Shown piece by piece: positions 26,491-41,041 of a DNA stretch of 42,277 bases (position 1 is its first letter; every line of letters starts with the position of its first letter). Below the pieces are notes generated by a model. It worked only from the letters and a program-made list of their open reading frames with translations. It made no database searches and was not told the DNA's origin. The DNA is from Pengzhenrongella frigida (GTDB lineage Bacteria > Actinomycetota > Actinomycetes > Actinomycetales > Cellulomonadaceae). Position numbers and translations under genes: made by a program. The stretch is taken from contig NZ_SDWW01000041.1 of NCBI RefSeq assembly GCF_004168625.1, positions 1 through 42,277 on the forward strand. The letters run 5' to 3'.

Positions 26491-27066
26491 ATGACCACGA
26501 CCCATTCCTCGACCTCGCACACCGATCTGCCGCTGCAAGAAGACGTCGTCCGCTCCGGCACCGGCCGCCGGCTGCTCGCCGCGACCCGGATCGCGCTCGG
26601 CTTCATCTTCCTGTGGGCGTTCCTCGACAAGACGTTCGGCCTGCACTACTCGACCGGAGCCGCGGTGGCCGAGGGCGAGCCGACGCTCTCGTGGATCGCC
26701 GGCGGCACCCCGAGCCAGGGCTACCTCATGTTCGGGACGGCCGGACCGCTCAAGGACACGTTCGCGAACCTCGCGGGCACCGGGAGCGACTGGCTGTTCA
26801 TGATCGCCCTGCTGGGGATCGGCCTCGCGCTCATCCTCGGCATCGGCATGCGGATCGCCGCCGTCTCGGCCACCATCCTGCTGGTGCTCATGTGGCTGGC
26901 CGCCTGGACCTTCGCCGAAGGCTCGAACAACCCGCTGATCGACGACCACCTCATCTACGCCCTCGTCGTGTGCACGCTGGCCGTGCTGTACGCGGGCGAC
27001 ACCTGGGGGTTCGGACGGTCGTGGGCCAGGCTCCCCCTGGTCCAGCGGGCGACCTGGCTGCGCTGA
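26491..27066 (+). CDS. DoxX-type membrane protein
   Basis: The 191-residue protein has four hydrophobic segments: ATRIALGFIFLWAFLDKTFG, the LFMIALLGIGLALILGIG region, AAVSATILLVLMWLAAW and LIYALVVCTLAVLYAG. These, with FLDKTFGLHYSTG between, resemble DoxX/thiosulfate-quinone oxidoreductase subunit-like proteins in actinobacteria. Its electron donor, if any, is unknown. AGGAGG lies seven to ten bases before ATG 26491, so the ORF's upstream GTG/ATG starts are rejected. The gene ends in a strong terminator shared with the POT gene. Confidence 0.85.
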   Translation: MTTTHSSTSHTDLPLQEDVVRSGTGRRLLAATRIALGFIFLWAFLDKTFGLHYSTGAAVAEGEPTLSWIAGGTPSQGYLMFGTAGPLKDTFANLAGTGSDWLFMIALLGIGLALILGIGMRIAAVSATILLVLMWLAAWTFAEGSNNPLIDDHLIYALVVCTLAVLYAGDTWGFGRSWARLPLVQRATWLR

Positions 27067-27106
27067 GTCACCCGAACCGACCGAGGCCACCACGACCGAG
27101 GCCGAC

Positions 27107-27146
27107 CGACGAGGGCCGTGCACCCGAAGGTGCACGGCCCTCGTCG
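27107..27146. terminator. Bidirectional terminator between DoxX-type and POT genes
   Basis: 27107-27124 and 27129-27146 form a perfect 18-bp stem with loop CGAA. It lies between two convergent genes, 41 bases after the DoxX-type stop and 23 bases after the POT stop. There is no long T-tract on either side. Confidence 0.88.
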
Positions 27147-27168
27147 GCGCGCAGGGAGGTTCGACCGG

Positions 27169-28719
27169 TCAGGGAACGGCGAGCTCGGCCTCGTCGGCTG
27201 CCTCCGCGGCCTCGGCAGTCGTCTCCGCACCGGCCACGATGTGCCGCTCCACCCAGGGGGCGACCGCGAACAGCGCGAGACCGAAGAGCAGCGCGACGAC
27301 CCCGATCCCGCCGAAGTACACCGTGTCCGAGGTCCCCTCGGTCGCGGTCACGAGCTGAGCCGTGATCGCCTGGCCCGCGGCCGGGGCGAGGAACCACAGC
27401 GCCATCGCCTGGCTCCGGAACGCCCGGGGGGCGAGCAGCGTCGTGGCCGCCAGACCCACCGGCGACAGGCACAGCTCACCGAGGGTCTGCACGACGTAGA
27501 CGACGACGAGCACCCACGCGGGGGTCTTGCCGTCCACCCCGGCCACGGCCGAGGCCCCGGCGAGGAAGAGGAACGACAGCGCCGCGAGCGTGAGCCCGAT
27601 CGCGAACTTCACGGCCGTCGGCGGCGGGTTGTCGAGCTTGACCCACAGCCAGGCGAACACCGGGGCGAACAGGATGATCGACGCCGGGTTGACCGACTGG
27701 AACAGCTCCGGGGCGATGTTCATCCCGAAGGCGGACAGGTCCGTGCGGTTCGCCGCGAAGCTCGCCAGCGTCGTCGCGGCCTGTTCGAAGATCATCCAGA
27801 ACAGCGTCGCGGCGATGAACAACGGGATGTACGCCTGGAGCCGCGACCGCTCGGGCGACGTCACCTTGGGCGACCGGATCATGACGACGAAGTAGGCCAC
27901 CGGCGCAGCGAGCGCCAGGATCGACAACGTGTCGATCAGGGCGCTGACCCCGAACGACCCGGAGACCAGTCGCGCGACCACCAGGACGGCCACGATGGCC
28001 GAGCCGATCAGGCCACCGGTGCGCAGGAGCGCGGGCCGGTCGGCCGGCGTGACGGGGTTGGGCACGGCCGCCCCGGCATCGCCGAGCAACCGGCGGCCGG
28101 CGACGAAGAACACCAGCGCGAGCGCCATGCCGACGGCGGCGACGGCGAACCCGGCGTGGTACCCGCCGAACGCACGGGCCGCACCGACGAGGATCGGCGC
28201 GACCAGCGAACCGATGTTGATGCCCATGTAGAAGATCGAGAAGCCCGAGTCGCGGCGACCGTCCTCACGGGTGTAGAGCTCCCCGACCATGGCCGAGACG
28301 TTCGGCTTGAGCAGTCCCGTGCCGAGGGCCACCAGGACGATGCCCAGGTAGGAGAACCCCGCGCCCGGGATCGAGAGGAAGACGTGGCCGGCCGCGATGA
28401 CGACCCCGCCGTAGAGCGTCGACCGCCGCGCGCCCAGGACCCGGTCCGCGAGCCACCCGCCGACGACGGCGAGCAGGTAGACCGACGATCCGTAGATCGA
28501 CACGATGGCCAACCCGGTCGTCTCGCCGATGCCCAGGCCGCCGTCGGCAACCGCGTCGGTCAAGTAGTACAGCAGGATGGCGCGCATCCCGTAGTAGCTG
28601 AACCGTTCCCAGAGTTCCGTGGTGAAAAGTGTCATCAGGCCGAGCGGGTGGCCGAAGAAACCGCGGCTTCGCGGTACCTCGCCGGCGACCGGCTGGGGTT
28701 CTAGAGGATGCAGACTCAT
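27169..28719 (-). CDS. POT/PTR2-family proton-dependent oligopeptide transporter
   Basis: The 516-residue transporter has the POT signature ELWERFSYYGMRAILLYYL near residues 36-54, GGWLADRVLGARR and the PTR2 motif FSIFYMGINIGSLVAP. It should import di- and tripeptides with protons. Twelve to fourteen hydrophobic segments are apparent. The 53-base upstream gap is unusually AT-rich for the window and contains the interrupted dyad GCGCT-N8-AGCGC (28760-28777). ATG 28719 is chosen; GTG 28725, two codons upstream, is also possible. No convincing ribosome site. Confidence 0.94.
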   Translation of the reverse strand: MSLHPLEPQPVAGEVPRSRGFFGHPLGLMTLFTTELWERFSYYGMRAILLYYLTDAVADGGLGIGETTGLAIVSIYGSSVYLLAVVGGWLADRVLGARRSTLYGGVVIAAGHVFLSIPGAGFSYLGIVLVALGTGLLKPNVSAMVGELYTREDGRRDSGFSIFYMGINIGSLVAPILVGAARAFGGYHAGFAVAAVGMALALVFFVAGRRLLGDAGAAVPNPVTPADRPALLRTGGLIGSAIVAVLVVARLVSGSFGVSALIDTLSILALAAPVAYFVVMIRSPKVTSPERSRLQAYIPLFIAATLFWMIFEQAATTLASFAANRTDLSAFGMNIAPELFQSVNPASIILFAPVFAWLWVKLDNPPPTAVKFAIGLTLAALSFLFLAGASAVAGVDGKTPAWVLVVVYVVQTLGELCLSPVGLAATTLLAPRAFRSQAMALWFLAPAAGQAITAQLVTATEGTSDTVYFGGIGVVALLFGLALFAVAPWVERHIVAGAETTAEAAEAADEAELAVP

Positions 28720-28784
28720 TTGCACTATCGTGCCCCATGAGGCGGCAAAGTTTTACCACGCGCTAGTTATTGAGCGCCTATAGG

Positions 28785-29327
28785 TCAGGTAGAAAGGCTC
28801 CGAAACTCGTCCTCGAGGAGCCCCATCACGATGGCGTCGCAGTACCCGTCGCCGTCTCGATAGGCGTCCCGCAAGCGGCCTTCCACGGTGAATCCGACGC
28901 TCTTGTAGACCCCGAGCGCGCGGGAGTTGATCGACAGCACATCGCACCCGACCCGGTGCAGCCCGAGCCCCTCGAACGCGAGCCCCAGGACGAGGCCGAT
29001 CGCCTCGCCGCCGTACCCGCGGCCGCGGCTCCCGGGCCGCATCGACAGCCGGATCACCGCACTCCCGCGCGGCTCGTCGATCTCGGACAGCACGATCACG
29101 CCGAGGTACTCGTCGCTCCCCCCAGCGGTCACCGCGAGGTCGATCCGGCCGTCGCGGTCCGAGATCGTCTCGCACCAGCTGTCGATCTCGGCCCGACTCA
29201 AAAAAGCCGTCTGACCTGTGACGCGACGACTCTCGGGGTCGGTGACGATCTCCCACAGGCCGTCCGCGTCACGGGCCGCGACGGGTCGCAGCCGGACGAG
29301 CTCCCCCTCCAGGGTGGGCTTGCGCAT
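28785..29327 (-). CDS. GNAT-family N-acetyltransferase (RimJ/RimL-like)
   Basis: The 180-residue protein carries the acetyl-CoA-binding motif RPGSRGRGYGGEAIGLVL and the C-terminal GLHRVGCDVLSINSRALGVYKSVGFTVEGRLRDA pattern of RimJ/RimL-like transferases. The substrate may be an N-terminus of a protein or a small amine; the sequence does not say. ATG 29327 follows GGGAGG at four bases; GTG 29330 is an alternative. It is 24 bases downstream of gatB and may be the last gene of that operon. Confidence 0.88.
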   Translation of the reverse strand: MRKPTLEGELVRLRPVAARDADGLWEIVTDPESRRVTGQTAFLSRAEIDSWCETISDRDGRIDLAVTAGGSDEYLGVIVLSEIDEPRGSAVIRLSMRPGSRGRGYGGEAIGLVLGLAFEGLGLHRVGCDVLSINSRALGVYKSVGFTVEGRLRDAYRDGDGYCDAIVMGLLEDEFRSLST

Positions 29328-29351
29328 CACACCTCCCGCCGCATGGTCGAC

Positions 29352-30875
29352 TCAGCCCTCGACGCCGAGCTTCTCGAGGATCAGGGCCCGGACGCGGCCC
29401 GCGTCGGCCTGCCCGCGGGTCGCCTTCATCACTCCGCCGACGACGCTTCCGACGGCGGCGATCTTGCCGCCGCGAATCTTCTCTGCGACGTCCGGCTGGG
29501 CGGCCAGGGCCTCGTCGATCGCGGCCAGCAGCGCGCCGTCGTCGGACACGACCCCGAGGCCGCGTGCGGTCACGACCTCCTGCGGCGAACCCTCCCCGGC
29601 GAGCACCCCCTCGAGCACCTGCTTCGCGAGCTTGTCATTGAGGGCGCCGGAGTCGACCAGGCCCTGCAGATCGGCCACCTGGACGGGGGTGATCGGCAGG
29701 TCCTCGAGCTCGCCGTCGGTCGTCTTGACCACGCGCGCGAGCTCCCCCATCCACCACTTGCGAGCCGAGGCGGGGCTGGCACCGGCGGCCACGGTGGCCT
29801 CGATGAGGTCGAGCGCACCGGCGTTGACGACGTCGCGCATCTCGGCGTCGGCGAAGGCCCAGTCACCCTGCAGCCGGTTGCGGCGCGCGACCGGCATCTC
29901 GGGCAGGCCGGCGCGGATCTCCTCGACCCACTCGCGGCTCGGGGCGATCGGCAGCAGGTCGGGCTCGGGGAAGTACCGGTAGTCGTCGGCGTCGGACTTG
30001 ATCCGCCCGGCCGTGGTCGTGCCGGTGTCCTCGTGCCAGTGCCGGGTCTCCTGGACGACGACGCCGCCCGCCGCGAGCAGAGCAGCCTGCCGGGAGACCT
30101 CGAAACGGATCGCCCGCTCGACGGACCGGAACGAGTTGACGTTCTTCGTCTCGGAGCGTGTGCCCAACGGGGACTCGGGGGTGGCGCGCAGCGAGAGGTT
30201 GACGTCGGCGCGAACGTTGCCGCGCTCCATCCTGGCCTCGGAGACCTCGAGCGCACGGAAGATGTCACGCAGCGAGCGCACGTAGGCGCGCGCGATCTCC
30301 GGGGTCCGGGCGCCGCCGCCCTCGATCGGCCGCGTGACGATCTCCACGAGCGGGATGCCGGCACGGTTGTAGTCGACCAGGGAGTACTCGGCGCCCTGGA
30401 TGCGGCCGGTGGCGCCGCCGACGTGGGTGTTCTTGCCCGCGTCCTCCTCCATGTGCGCGCGCTCGATCTCGACGCGGAAGATGGTGCCGTCCTCGAGCTC
30501 GACGTCGAGGTACCCGTCGAACGCGATCGGCTCGTCGAACTGCGAGGTCTGGAAGTTCTTCGGCACGTCCGGGTAGAAGTAGTTCTTCCGGGCGAACCGG
30601 CAGGTCTCGGCAATGGTGCAGTTCAGCGCCAGGCCGATCCGGATCGCGTACTCCACGGCGGTGCCGTTGACCACCGGCAGCGCGCCCGGCAGCCCGAGCG
30701 ACGTCGGCGACACGGCCGTGTTGGGCTCGGCGCCGAACACCTGGGGTGCGGAGTCGAACATCTTGGTCTTCGTGCCGAGCTCGACGTGCACCTCGATCCC
30801 GAACACGGGGTCGAAGCGCGCGACGGCCTCGTCGTAGTCGATCAGGTCGATGGGACCGTGGGTCGAGATGCTCAT
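29352..30875 (-). CDS. gatB: Asp-tRNA(Asn)/Glu-tRNA(Gln) amidotransferase subunit B
   Basis: The 507-residue subunit begins with [20 protein letters not shown] and has [34 protein letters not shown] and the C-terminal GatB/YqeY helical domain ending [17 protein letters not shown]. It activates the misacylated tRNA side chain with ATP for amidation. ATG 30875 overlaps the gatA stop (ATGA), with GGAGG upstream. It is the third gene of gatCAB. Confidence 0.97.
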   Translation of the reverse strand: MSISTHGPIDLIDYDEAVARFDPVFGIEVHVELGTKTKMFDSAPQVFGAEPNTAVSPTSLGLPGALPVVNGTAVEYAIRIGLALNCTIAETCRFARKNYFYPDVPKNFQTSQFDEPIAFDGYLDVELEDGTIFRVEIERAHMEEDAGKNTHVGGATGRIQGAEYSLVDYNRAGIPLVEIVTRPIEGGGARTPEIARAYVRSLRDIFRALEVSEARMERGNVRADVNLSLRATPESPLGTRSETKNVNSFRSVERAIRFEVSRQAALLAAGGVVVQETRHWHEDTGTTTAGRIKSDADDYRYFPEPDLLPIAPSREWVEEIRAGLPEMPVARRNRLQGDWAFADAEMRDVVNAGALDLIEATVAAGASPASARKWWMGELARVVKTTDGELEDLPITPVQVADLQGLVDSGALNDKLAKQVLEGVLAGEGSPQEVVTARGLGVVSDDGALLAAIDEALAAQPDVAEKIRGGKIAAVGSVVGGVMKATRGQADAGRVRALILEKLGVEG

Positions 30876-32431
30876 CGGGTCGCCTCCACAGGTGAGTTCG
30901 CAGCGGTGGCCAGCTCGGGTGCACGCTCAAGCAGCGGGCCGCCCCAACGGGTCTCGAGGAGGGCCTCGAGGGCCGCGCCGACCCGGTACAGCCGGTCGTC
31001 GGCCTTCGCGGGGGCGAGGATCTGGAAGCCGACGGGAAGACCGTCGTCGGACAGGCCGTTCGGCACGGACATGCCCGGCACGCCCGCGAGGTTGGCCGGG
31101 ATCGTGGCGACGTCGTTGAGGTACATCGCCAGCGGGTCGTCGAGCTTCTCGCCGAGCTTGAACGCCGTCGTCGGGGCGGTCGGCGAGACGAGCACGTCGG
31201 CCTTCTCGAACGCCGCGGCGAAGTCGCGCTGGATGAGGGTACGGACCTTCTGCGCGCTGCCGTAGTAGGCGTCGTAGTAGCCCGCGGAGAGGGCGTACGT
31301 GCCCAGGATGATGCGGCGCTTGACCTCGGGACCGAAGCCTGCGCCACGCGTGGCCGACATGACGCGCTCCGCGGTCGCGGCCAGCCCGTCACCGCCGTCG
31401 GGCGTGACGCGCAGGCCGAACCGCATGCCGTCGAACTTGGCGAGGTTGCTGGACGCCTCGGCCGGCAGGATCAGGTAGTACGCGCCGAGCGCGTAGGTGA
31501 AGTGCGGGCAGGAGACCTCGACGATCTCGGCACCCGCCTGCTGCAGCAGGGTCAGCGACTCGCTGAACCGGGCCCGCACGCCGTCGGAGTAGCCGTCGCC
31601 GTTGAGCTCGGTGACCACGCCGACCCGGACCCCCGTGAGGTCACCGAGCGCACCCTGACGGGCGGCGGCGACGAGCGGGGGCAACGGCTCGGGGATCGAG
31701 GTGGAGTCGTGCGGGTCGTGGCCGCCGATGAGCTCGTGGAGCAGCGCGGAGTCGAGCACGGTGCGCGTGACCGGACCGGCCTGGTCCAGGCTCGACGCGA
31801 GCGCGATGAGGCCGTAGCGCGAGACGCTGCCGTAGGTGGGCTTGACCCCGACGGTGCCGGTGACGGCTCCGGGCTGGCGGATCGAGCCACCGGTGTCGGT
31901 GCCGATCGCCAGCGGGGCCTGGTAGGAGGCGACCGCGGCGGCGGAGCCACCGCCGGACCCGCCGGGGATCCGGTCGAGGTCCCACGGGTTGTGCGTGGGG
32001 CCGAACGCCGAGTGCTCGGTGCTGGACCCCATGGCGAACTCGTCCATGTTGGTCTTGCCGAGGATCGGCAGCCGCGCGGCCTTGATCTTCGAGACCAAGG
32101 TCGCGTCGTACGGCGGGACCCAGCCTTCGAGGATCCTCGACCCGGCCGTCGTCGGGACACCCTTGGTCACGATGATGTCCTTGACCGCGATCGGCACGCC
32201 GGCGAGCGGGTGGAGCTCCTCGCCGGCCGCCCGGCGGGCGTCCACGTCGCGGGCGGTCGCGAGCGCACGTCGCCCGCAGATGTGCAGGAACGCGTGCACC
32301 GCCGGGTCGACCGCGGCGATCCGGTCCAGGTGGGCGCGGGTGACCTCGTCGCTCGACACCTCGCCGGCGGTGAGCTTGTCGGCCAGGGTGGCGGCCGAGA
32401 GACGCGTCAGATCTGTTGATTCAGCGCTCAT
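30872..32431 (-). CDS. gatA: Asp-tRNA(Asn)/Glu-tRNA(Gln) amidotransferase subunit A
   Basis: The 519-residue amidase has the Ser-cisSer-Lys triad: K84 in [10 protein letters not shown]163 in [11 protein letters not shown] and S183 in [10 protein letters not shown]. It generates ammonia from glutamine for the GatCAB complex. The amidase signature spans about 155-190. ATG 32431 overlaps the gatC stop by four bases, and gatB starts over its stop. Its presence predicts that the organism makes Gln-tRNA and/or Asn-tRNA indirectly. Confidence 0.97.
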   Translation of the reverse strand: MSAESTDLTRLSAATLADKLTAGEVSSDEVTRAHLDRIAAVDPAVHAFLHICGRRALATARDVDARRAAGEELHPLAGVPIAVKDIIVTKGVPTTAGSRILEGWVPPYDATLVSKIKAARLPILGKTNMDEFAMGSSTEHSAFGPTHNPWDLDRIPGGSGGGSAAAVASYQAPLAIGTDTGGSIRQPGAVTGTVGVKPTYGSVSRYGLIALASSLDQAGPVTRTVLDSALLHELIGGHDPHDSTSIPEPLPPLVAAARQGALGDLTGVRVGVVTELNGDGYSDGVRARFSESLTLLQQAGAEIVEVSCPHFTYALGAYYLILPAEASSNLAKFDGMRFGLRVTPDGGDGLAATAERVMSATRGAGFGPEVKRRIILGTYALSAGYYDAYYGSAQKVRTLIQRDFAAAFEKADVLVSPTAPTTAFKLGEKLDDPLAMYLNDVATIPANLAGVPGMSVPNGLSDDGLPVGFQILAPAKADDRLYRVGAALEALLETRWGGPLLERAPELATAANSPVEATR

Positions 32432-32727
32432 CAGTCCTCCTCGAGAATCTGCGGGACCATGAAGCGGCCCTCTTCGGAGGCGGGCGCACCGGCCAGGACG
32501 TCGGCCACGGGGAGCGACGGCTCCGGGACGTCGGCGCGGAACACGTTGAACATGGGCAGCGGGTGGCTCGTGGCCGGAACGTCTGCTGTGGCGACCTCGC
32601 TGATCCGGGCGACCGACTGGACGATCACGTCGAGCTCGCCGGCAAGGCGGTCGAGCTCGTCGGAGGTCAGGTCGATCCGGGCCAGCCCGGCCACACGCGC
32701 GACCTCGTCGCGGGAGATGGTGGACAT
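32431..32727 (-). CDS. gatC: Asp-tRNA(Asn)/Glu-tRNA(Gln) amidotransferase subunit C
   Basis: The 98-residue protein shows the GatC pattern: [20 protein letters not shown] at the N-terminus, [10 protein letters not shown] in the middle and [10 protein letters not shown] at the end. It ties GatA and GatB together. ATG 32727 is seven bases after TAGACT, so the gatCAB-GNAT operon probably starts with a leaderless mRNA. Confidence 0.96.
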   Translation of the reverse strand: MSTISRDEVARVAGLARIDLTSDELDRLAGELDVIVQSVARISEVATADVPATSHPLPMFNVFRADVPEPSLPVADVLAGAPASEEGRFMVPQILEED

Positions 32728-32734
32728 GCCGTGG

Positions 32735-32740
32735 AGTCTA
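32735..32740 (-). promoter_or_regulatory. -10-like element of a leaderless gatCAB promoter
   Basis: TAGACT on the minus strand, ending seven bases before gatC ATG 32727. The identical hexamer and spacing occur before ilvD. Confidence 0.55.
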
Positions 32741-32781
32741 GACGGTGGGCTCTGACGTCCCGCTAGGCGCCCGCGCCGACG

Positions 32782-33204
32782 TCAGTTCGGCGCCCCGCCG
32801 ACCGCCAGTCCCACCAGGGCGAGCAGCGCCTGGGCATAGGCGTCGGCGGCCGAGTCCGCGTGGAACGTCGTCTCGATGCCCGACGGCGACGACGTCGTCA
32901 CCAGGTAGGACCCGTCAGCCACCTCCAGCGAGCGGAAGGTCCAGCCGAGCATCGTGCGCAGCTGGTCCTCGCCGGGGAGCCAGAGCGCGTCGTCCTTCGC
33001 GACGGAGTCCATCGCCCACTCGGTGGTCCCGTTGAACCCGAGCACCGTCCCGGTGGGGAACTCGTGCGCCTCGACCATCATGTCGCTGATGGTGAAGACG
33101 TCACCCGTCAGCTCGGGCTGCAGGATCGTGAAGCGGTCGCCCGAGCGGGGATACCAACGCACCCCGGCGACCGCCAGCTGCCACGCGAGCTCGATCGAGA
33201 TCAT
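32782..33204 (-). CDS. Conserved actinobacterial protein of unknown function
   Basis: This 140-residue soluble protein has no recognisable catalytic motif. Readable blocks are WYPRSGDRFTILQPEL, FTISDMMVEAHEFPTGTVLGFNGTTEWAMDSV, LWLPGEDQLRTMLG and a C-terminal alanine-rich helix (AADAYAQALLALVGLAVG). From memory, similar proteins are common in actinobacteria and are sometimes labelled pilus assembly protein CpaE; nothing here resembles the CpaE ATPase, so I do not use that label. GATAAT lies six bases before ATG 33204. It is between gatC and the double-GNAT gene. Confidence 0.82.
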   Translation of the reverse strand: MISIELAWQLAVAGVRWYPRSGDRFTILQPELTGDVFTISDMMVEAHEFPTGTVLGFNGTTEWAMDSVAKDDALWLPGEDQLRTMLGWTFRSLEVADGSYLVTTSSPSGIETTFHADSAADAYAQALLALVGLAVGGAPN

Positions 33205-33210
33205 CGGATC

Positions 33211-33216
33211 ATTATC
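33211..33216 (-). promoter_or_regulatory. -10-like element of the conserved-unknown gene
   Basis: GATAAT on the minus strand ends six bases before ATG 33204, with no Shine-Dalgarno between. Leaderless transcription is likely. Confidence 0.5.
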
Positions 33217-33277
33217 TGGTGGACGGGTCGGGCGCGCGAGGGATGGATGCCCGAGCGACGGGCGGGGGCGAGAGGCG

Positions 33278-37940
<4,663 letters not shown>

Positions 37941-37944
<4 letters not shown>

Positions 37945-38606
37945 CCGGCGAGCCGCGCGTGCAGGAAGCCGACTGTTCGGGCGAGGGCGACCTCGGCCGC
38001 GCGCGGGTCGGCGAGCGCCACGTCCGCGTTCGCGAACGAGTGCTCGGTCCCGGCGTACGTGAACGTGTCCACGGGCGCGCCGGCGGCCCGCAGGGCCTCG
38101 ACGAACTCCGCGACGTCCTCGGCGGGCTCGAACTCGTCGTCGTCGGCCAGGTGCAGCTGCACCGGGCAGGTCAGGCCGGCGGCGTCGTCGAGGCCGCAGG
38201 TCGCGTAGTAGACGACGACGGCGTCGAACACCCGGCCCGCGGCCACCCGCAGCACCAGGGACCCGCCGAGCGAGAAGCCCACCGCCCCGACGTACCCGGC
38301 GCCCGCCTCCCGCAGCCGCTGCGCCGCCGCGGCGATCTGCTCGAGCGCGTCGGTTCCGTCCAGGGCCTCGGCGAGCACCTCCGCCCGCCCGGGATCGTCC
38401 GTCGTCACCCCGTCGTAGAGGTCCACCAGCTCGACGTCGAACCCGGCCATGGTCAGCTCGTCGGCCAGCTCGGCGACGTGCGGCAGCGGGCCGTACCAGT
38501 CGTGCACGACGACGACCCCCGGACCGGTCGTGCGACGGTCGGGCTGGGCGGCCTCGATCTCGACCTCGTCCGGCTCCCCCGACGGCTCCACTGCCTGTGC
38601 GTTCAT
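37941..38606 (-). CDS. Dienelactone hydrolase-family alpha/beta hydrolase
   Basis: The 221-residue hydrolase has the nucleophile elbow GFSLGGS (serine where classical dienelactone hydrolase has cysteine), an early [19 protein letters not shown], an acid in [11 protein letters not shown] and the histidine in [10 protein letters not shown]. Natural substrate unknown; aromatic degradation genes are absent. ATG 38606 overlaps the mnmA stop (ATGA) and its stop overlaps the MetE-like start, so three genes are coupled. GGAGG lies seven bases before the start. Confidence 0.93.
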
Positions 38607-39766
38607 TCCCGTACCTCCGTCGTCGCCGTCATCCGCTCGGTCGCGCCGACCGTCGCCTGCCCGAGCACCCGGGTGCCGTCGTAGAGCACGATCGACTGCC
38701 CCGGCGCCACCCCGCGCAGTCCGGGCGAACCAGGGTCGCCGGTCAGCTCGACGCGCACCCGCCCGCCGGGCAGGACCCGGGCCCGCGCGTCGACGGCGGT
38801 GCCGTGCGCACGGACCTGCGCCGAGCAGTCGAACCACGCGGCGTCCCGGGACGGCACCCCGCCGATGCCGACCGGCGGCTCGACGTCGCCGGCGAGCCAC
38901 CCCGCGTCGTCCGCCAGGATCGCACCCACGGCGAGGTCGGCGGCGGAACCCACGACCACCCGGTTGGTGATCGGCTGCACCTCGAGCACGTACCGGGGCT
39001 TGCCGTCGGGCGCGGGCCGGCCGATCGCGAGCCCCTTGCGCTGACCGACGGTGTACGCGTAGGCGCCGTCGTGCGCTCCGACGATCTGGCCCTCGGCGTC
39101 GACGATGTCGCCCGGACGCGCCCCCAGCTTGTCGCGCAGGAACCCGTGGGTGTCGCCGTCGGCCACGAAGCAGATGTCGTACGAGTCCGGCTTGGCCGAG
39201 ACCCCCAGCCCGCGGCGGGCCGCCTCCGCCCGCACCTCGTCCTTGGACGCCACGTCCCCGAGCGGGAACATCGACCGAGCGAGCCGGTCGGGGCCGATCA
39301 CCGCGAGCACGTACGACTGGTCCTTGGCGAGGTCGGCCGCGCGGTGCAGCTCGCGCGAACCGTCCGGGCGCAGCTCGATCCGCGCGTAGTGGCCGGTGCA
39401 GACCGCGTCGAACCCGAGCGCGAGGGCCTTGTCGAGCAGCGCCTCGAACTTGATGTGCTCGTTGCAGCGCACGCACGGGTTCGGCGTGCGGCCCGCCTCG
39501 TACTCGGCGAAGAAGTCGGCGACCACGGTCTGCTCGAACTTCTCCGACAGGTCCCAGACGTAGTACGGGATGCCCAGGACGTCGGCCGCGCGGCGCGCGT
39601 CGCCCGCATCCTCGATCGAGCAGCAACCGCGCGAGCCGGTGCGGAACTGGTCGCGGTTGCGCGACAGGGCCATGTGCACGCCGACGACGTCGTGCCCCGC
39701 GTCGACCGCCCGCGCGGCCGCCACCGCGGAGTCGACCCCGCCCGAGAGCGCCGCCAGCACCTTCAT
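38603..39766 (-). CDS. mnmA: tRNA-specific 2-thiouridylase
   Basis: The 387-residue enzyme thiolates U34 of tRNA(Lys), tRNA(Glu) and tRNA(Gln). The PP-loop is [12 protein letters not shown] (6-17), the first catalytic cysteine is C98 (PNPCVRCN) and the second C199 (YDICFVADG). An unusual CC pair occurs at 48-49 (RGCCSIEDA). The C-terminal beta-barrel ends [11 protein letters not shown] 39766 overlaps the desulfurase stop by four bases, fitting direct sulfur relay from the NifS-like enzyme. Confidence 0.97.
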   Translation of the reverse strand: MKVLAALSGGVDSAVAAARAVDAGHDVVGVHMALSRNRDQFRTGSRGCCSIEDAGDARRAADVLGIPYYVWDLSEKFEQTVVADFFAEYEAGRTPNPCVRCNEHIKFEALLDKALALGFDAVCTGHYARIELRPDGSRELHRAADLAKDQSYVLAVIGPDRLARSMFPLGDVASKDEVRAEAARRGLGVSAKPDSYDICFVADGDTHGFLRDKLGARPGDIVDAEGQIVGAHDGAYAYTVGQRKGLAIGRPAPDGKPRYVLEVQPITNRVVVGSAADLAVGAILADDAGWLAGDVEPPVGIGGVPSRDAAWFDCSAQVRAHGTAVDARARVLPGGRVRVELTGDPGSPGLRGVAPGQSIVLYDGTRVLGQATVGATERMTATTEVRE

Positions 39767-40983
39767 CGGGCCGACCGTGCCGTCAGGGTCGACAGGCCGG
39801 CCGAGCGCGCCCGGTCGACCACCCCGGGCAGCACCGCGAGCAGCGCGTCGACGTCGGCCGCGGTCGAGGTGCGTCCCAGGCTGAAGCGCAGCGCCCCGCG
39901 CGCGTCGCCCTCGTCGACCCCCATCGCGAGCAGCACATGGCTCGGCTGGGGCACCCCGGCCTGGCAGGCCGACCCGGTCGAGCACTGCACGCCGGCCGAG
40001 TCGAGCAGGTACAGCAACGAGTCGCCCTCGCACCCCGGGAACGTGAAGTGCGCGTTCGCGGGGAGCCGGTTGGCCGCGGCGGCGGGTGCGCCCGCGGCCC
40101 GGGGCTCGGGTCCACGCAGCAGCGCGCCGGGCACCGCCGCGCGCACGCGCGCGACCAGGTCGTCGCGCAGAGCGGTGAGGCGCGCGGCGAGCTCCGGCTG
40201 CTCGCGCACCGCGGCGTCGACCGCGACCGCGAACGACCGTGCGCCCGGGGTGTCGAGCGTGCCTGAGCGCACCCCCCGCTCCTGGCCGCCGCCATGGAGC
40301 ACGGGCGTGAGCGCGAGCTCCCGACGCGCGAGCAGCGCGCCGGTGCCGTGCGGTCCCCCGACCTTGTGCCCGCTCACGGTCAGGGCGTCGAGTCCCGAGG
40401 CGGCGAAGTCGACGGGCAGCTGCCCGATGGCCTGGACGGCGTCGGCGTGGACGGGGACGTGGTGGCGCCGCGCGAGGGAGACGACGTCGGCGATGGGCGA
40501 GACCGTGCCGACCTCGTTGTTCGCCCACATGACGGAGATGAAGGCCACCTGGTCGCCCGAGGTCTCGAGCTCCGCGGCGAGCGCGTCGAGGTCGACCCTC
40601 CCGGCGGAGTCCACCGGGAGCAGGACGATCTCGGCACCCGCGTGCCCCGCCATCCAGAACGCGGGGTCGAGCACGGCGTGGTGCTCGATGGCGGTCACGA
40701 CGATCCGCCGCCGGGACGGGTCCTGCGCGCGACGTCCCCAGAACATCCCCTTGACCGCGAGGTTGTCGGCCTCGGTACCACCCCCCGTGAGCACGACCTC
40801 GCTCGGCCGGGCCCCGAGGGCGGCGGCGAGCTGCTCGCGCGCCTCCTCCACGGTGCGCCGAGCGGCACGCCCCGCGGCGTGCAGCGAGGACGCGTTCCCG
40901 GTCCGCGCCAGTTCCGCGGTGAGCGCCTCGATGGCGGCAGGCCGCATCGGGGTCGTCGCCGCGTGGTCGAGATAAGCCGTCAC
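39763..40983 (-). CDS. Cysteine desulfurase (NifS/IscS-like)
   Basis: The 406-residue PLP enzyme removes sulfur from cysteine as persulfide. It begins [17 protein letters not shown]207 in [10 protein letters not shown] binds PLP; the mobile loop [11 protein letters not shown] carries C334 and C340, of which C340 aligns with the catalytic cysteine of IscS. The nearest job is sulfur supply to MnmA, with which it is coupled (ATGA), and it may also serve Fe-S assembly. GTG 40983 is eight bases after TAGACT. Confidence 0.95.
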   Translation of the reverse strand: MTAYLDHAATTPMRPAAIEALTAELARTGNASSLHAAGRAARRTVEEAREQLAAALGARPSEVVLTGGGTEADNLAVKGMFWGRRAQDPSRRRIVVTAIEHHAVLDPAFWMAGHAGAEIVLLPVDSAGRVDLDALAAELETSGDQVAFISVMWANNEVGTVSPIADVVSLARRHHVPVHADAVQAIGQLPVDFAASGLDALTVSGHKVGGPHGTGALLARRELALTPVLHGGGQERGVRSGTLDTPGARSFAVAVDAAVREQPELAARLTALRDDLVARVRAAVPGALLRGPEPRAAGAPAAAANRLPANAHFTFPGCEGDSLLYLLDSAGVQCSTGSACQAGVPQPSHVLLAMGVDEGDARGALRFSLGRTSTAADVDALLAVLPGVVDRARSAGLSTLTARSAR

Positions 40984-40991
40984 AAGGGTCG

Positions 40992-40997
40992 AGTCTA
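40992..40997 (-). promoter_or_regulatory. -10-like element of the desulfurase operon
   Basis: TAGACT on the minus strand ends eight bases before GTG 40983. The divergent phosphotransferase gene has CAGGAT at 41030-41035, six bases before its GTG, so a compact divergent promoter region of about 58 bases serves both. Confidence 0.5.
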
Positions 40998-41041
40998 CGA
41001 ACCTCGTCCGCCACCTCGACGACGTGCGGCAGGATGGGCCC

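Noticed and set aside
27107-27146. Attachment site or mobile-element end
   Set aside because: A perfect stem between two convergent genes with no integrase or target duplication is best read as a bidirectional terminator.
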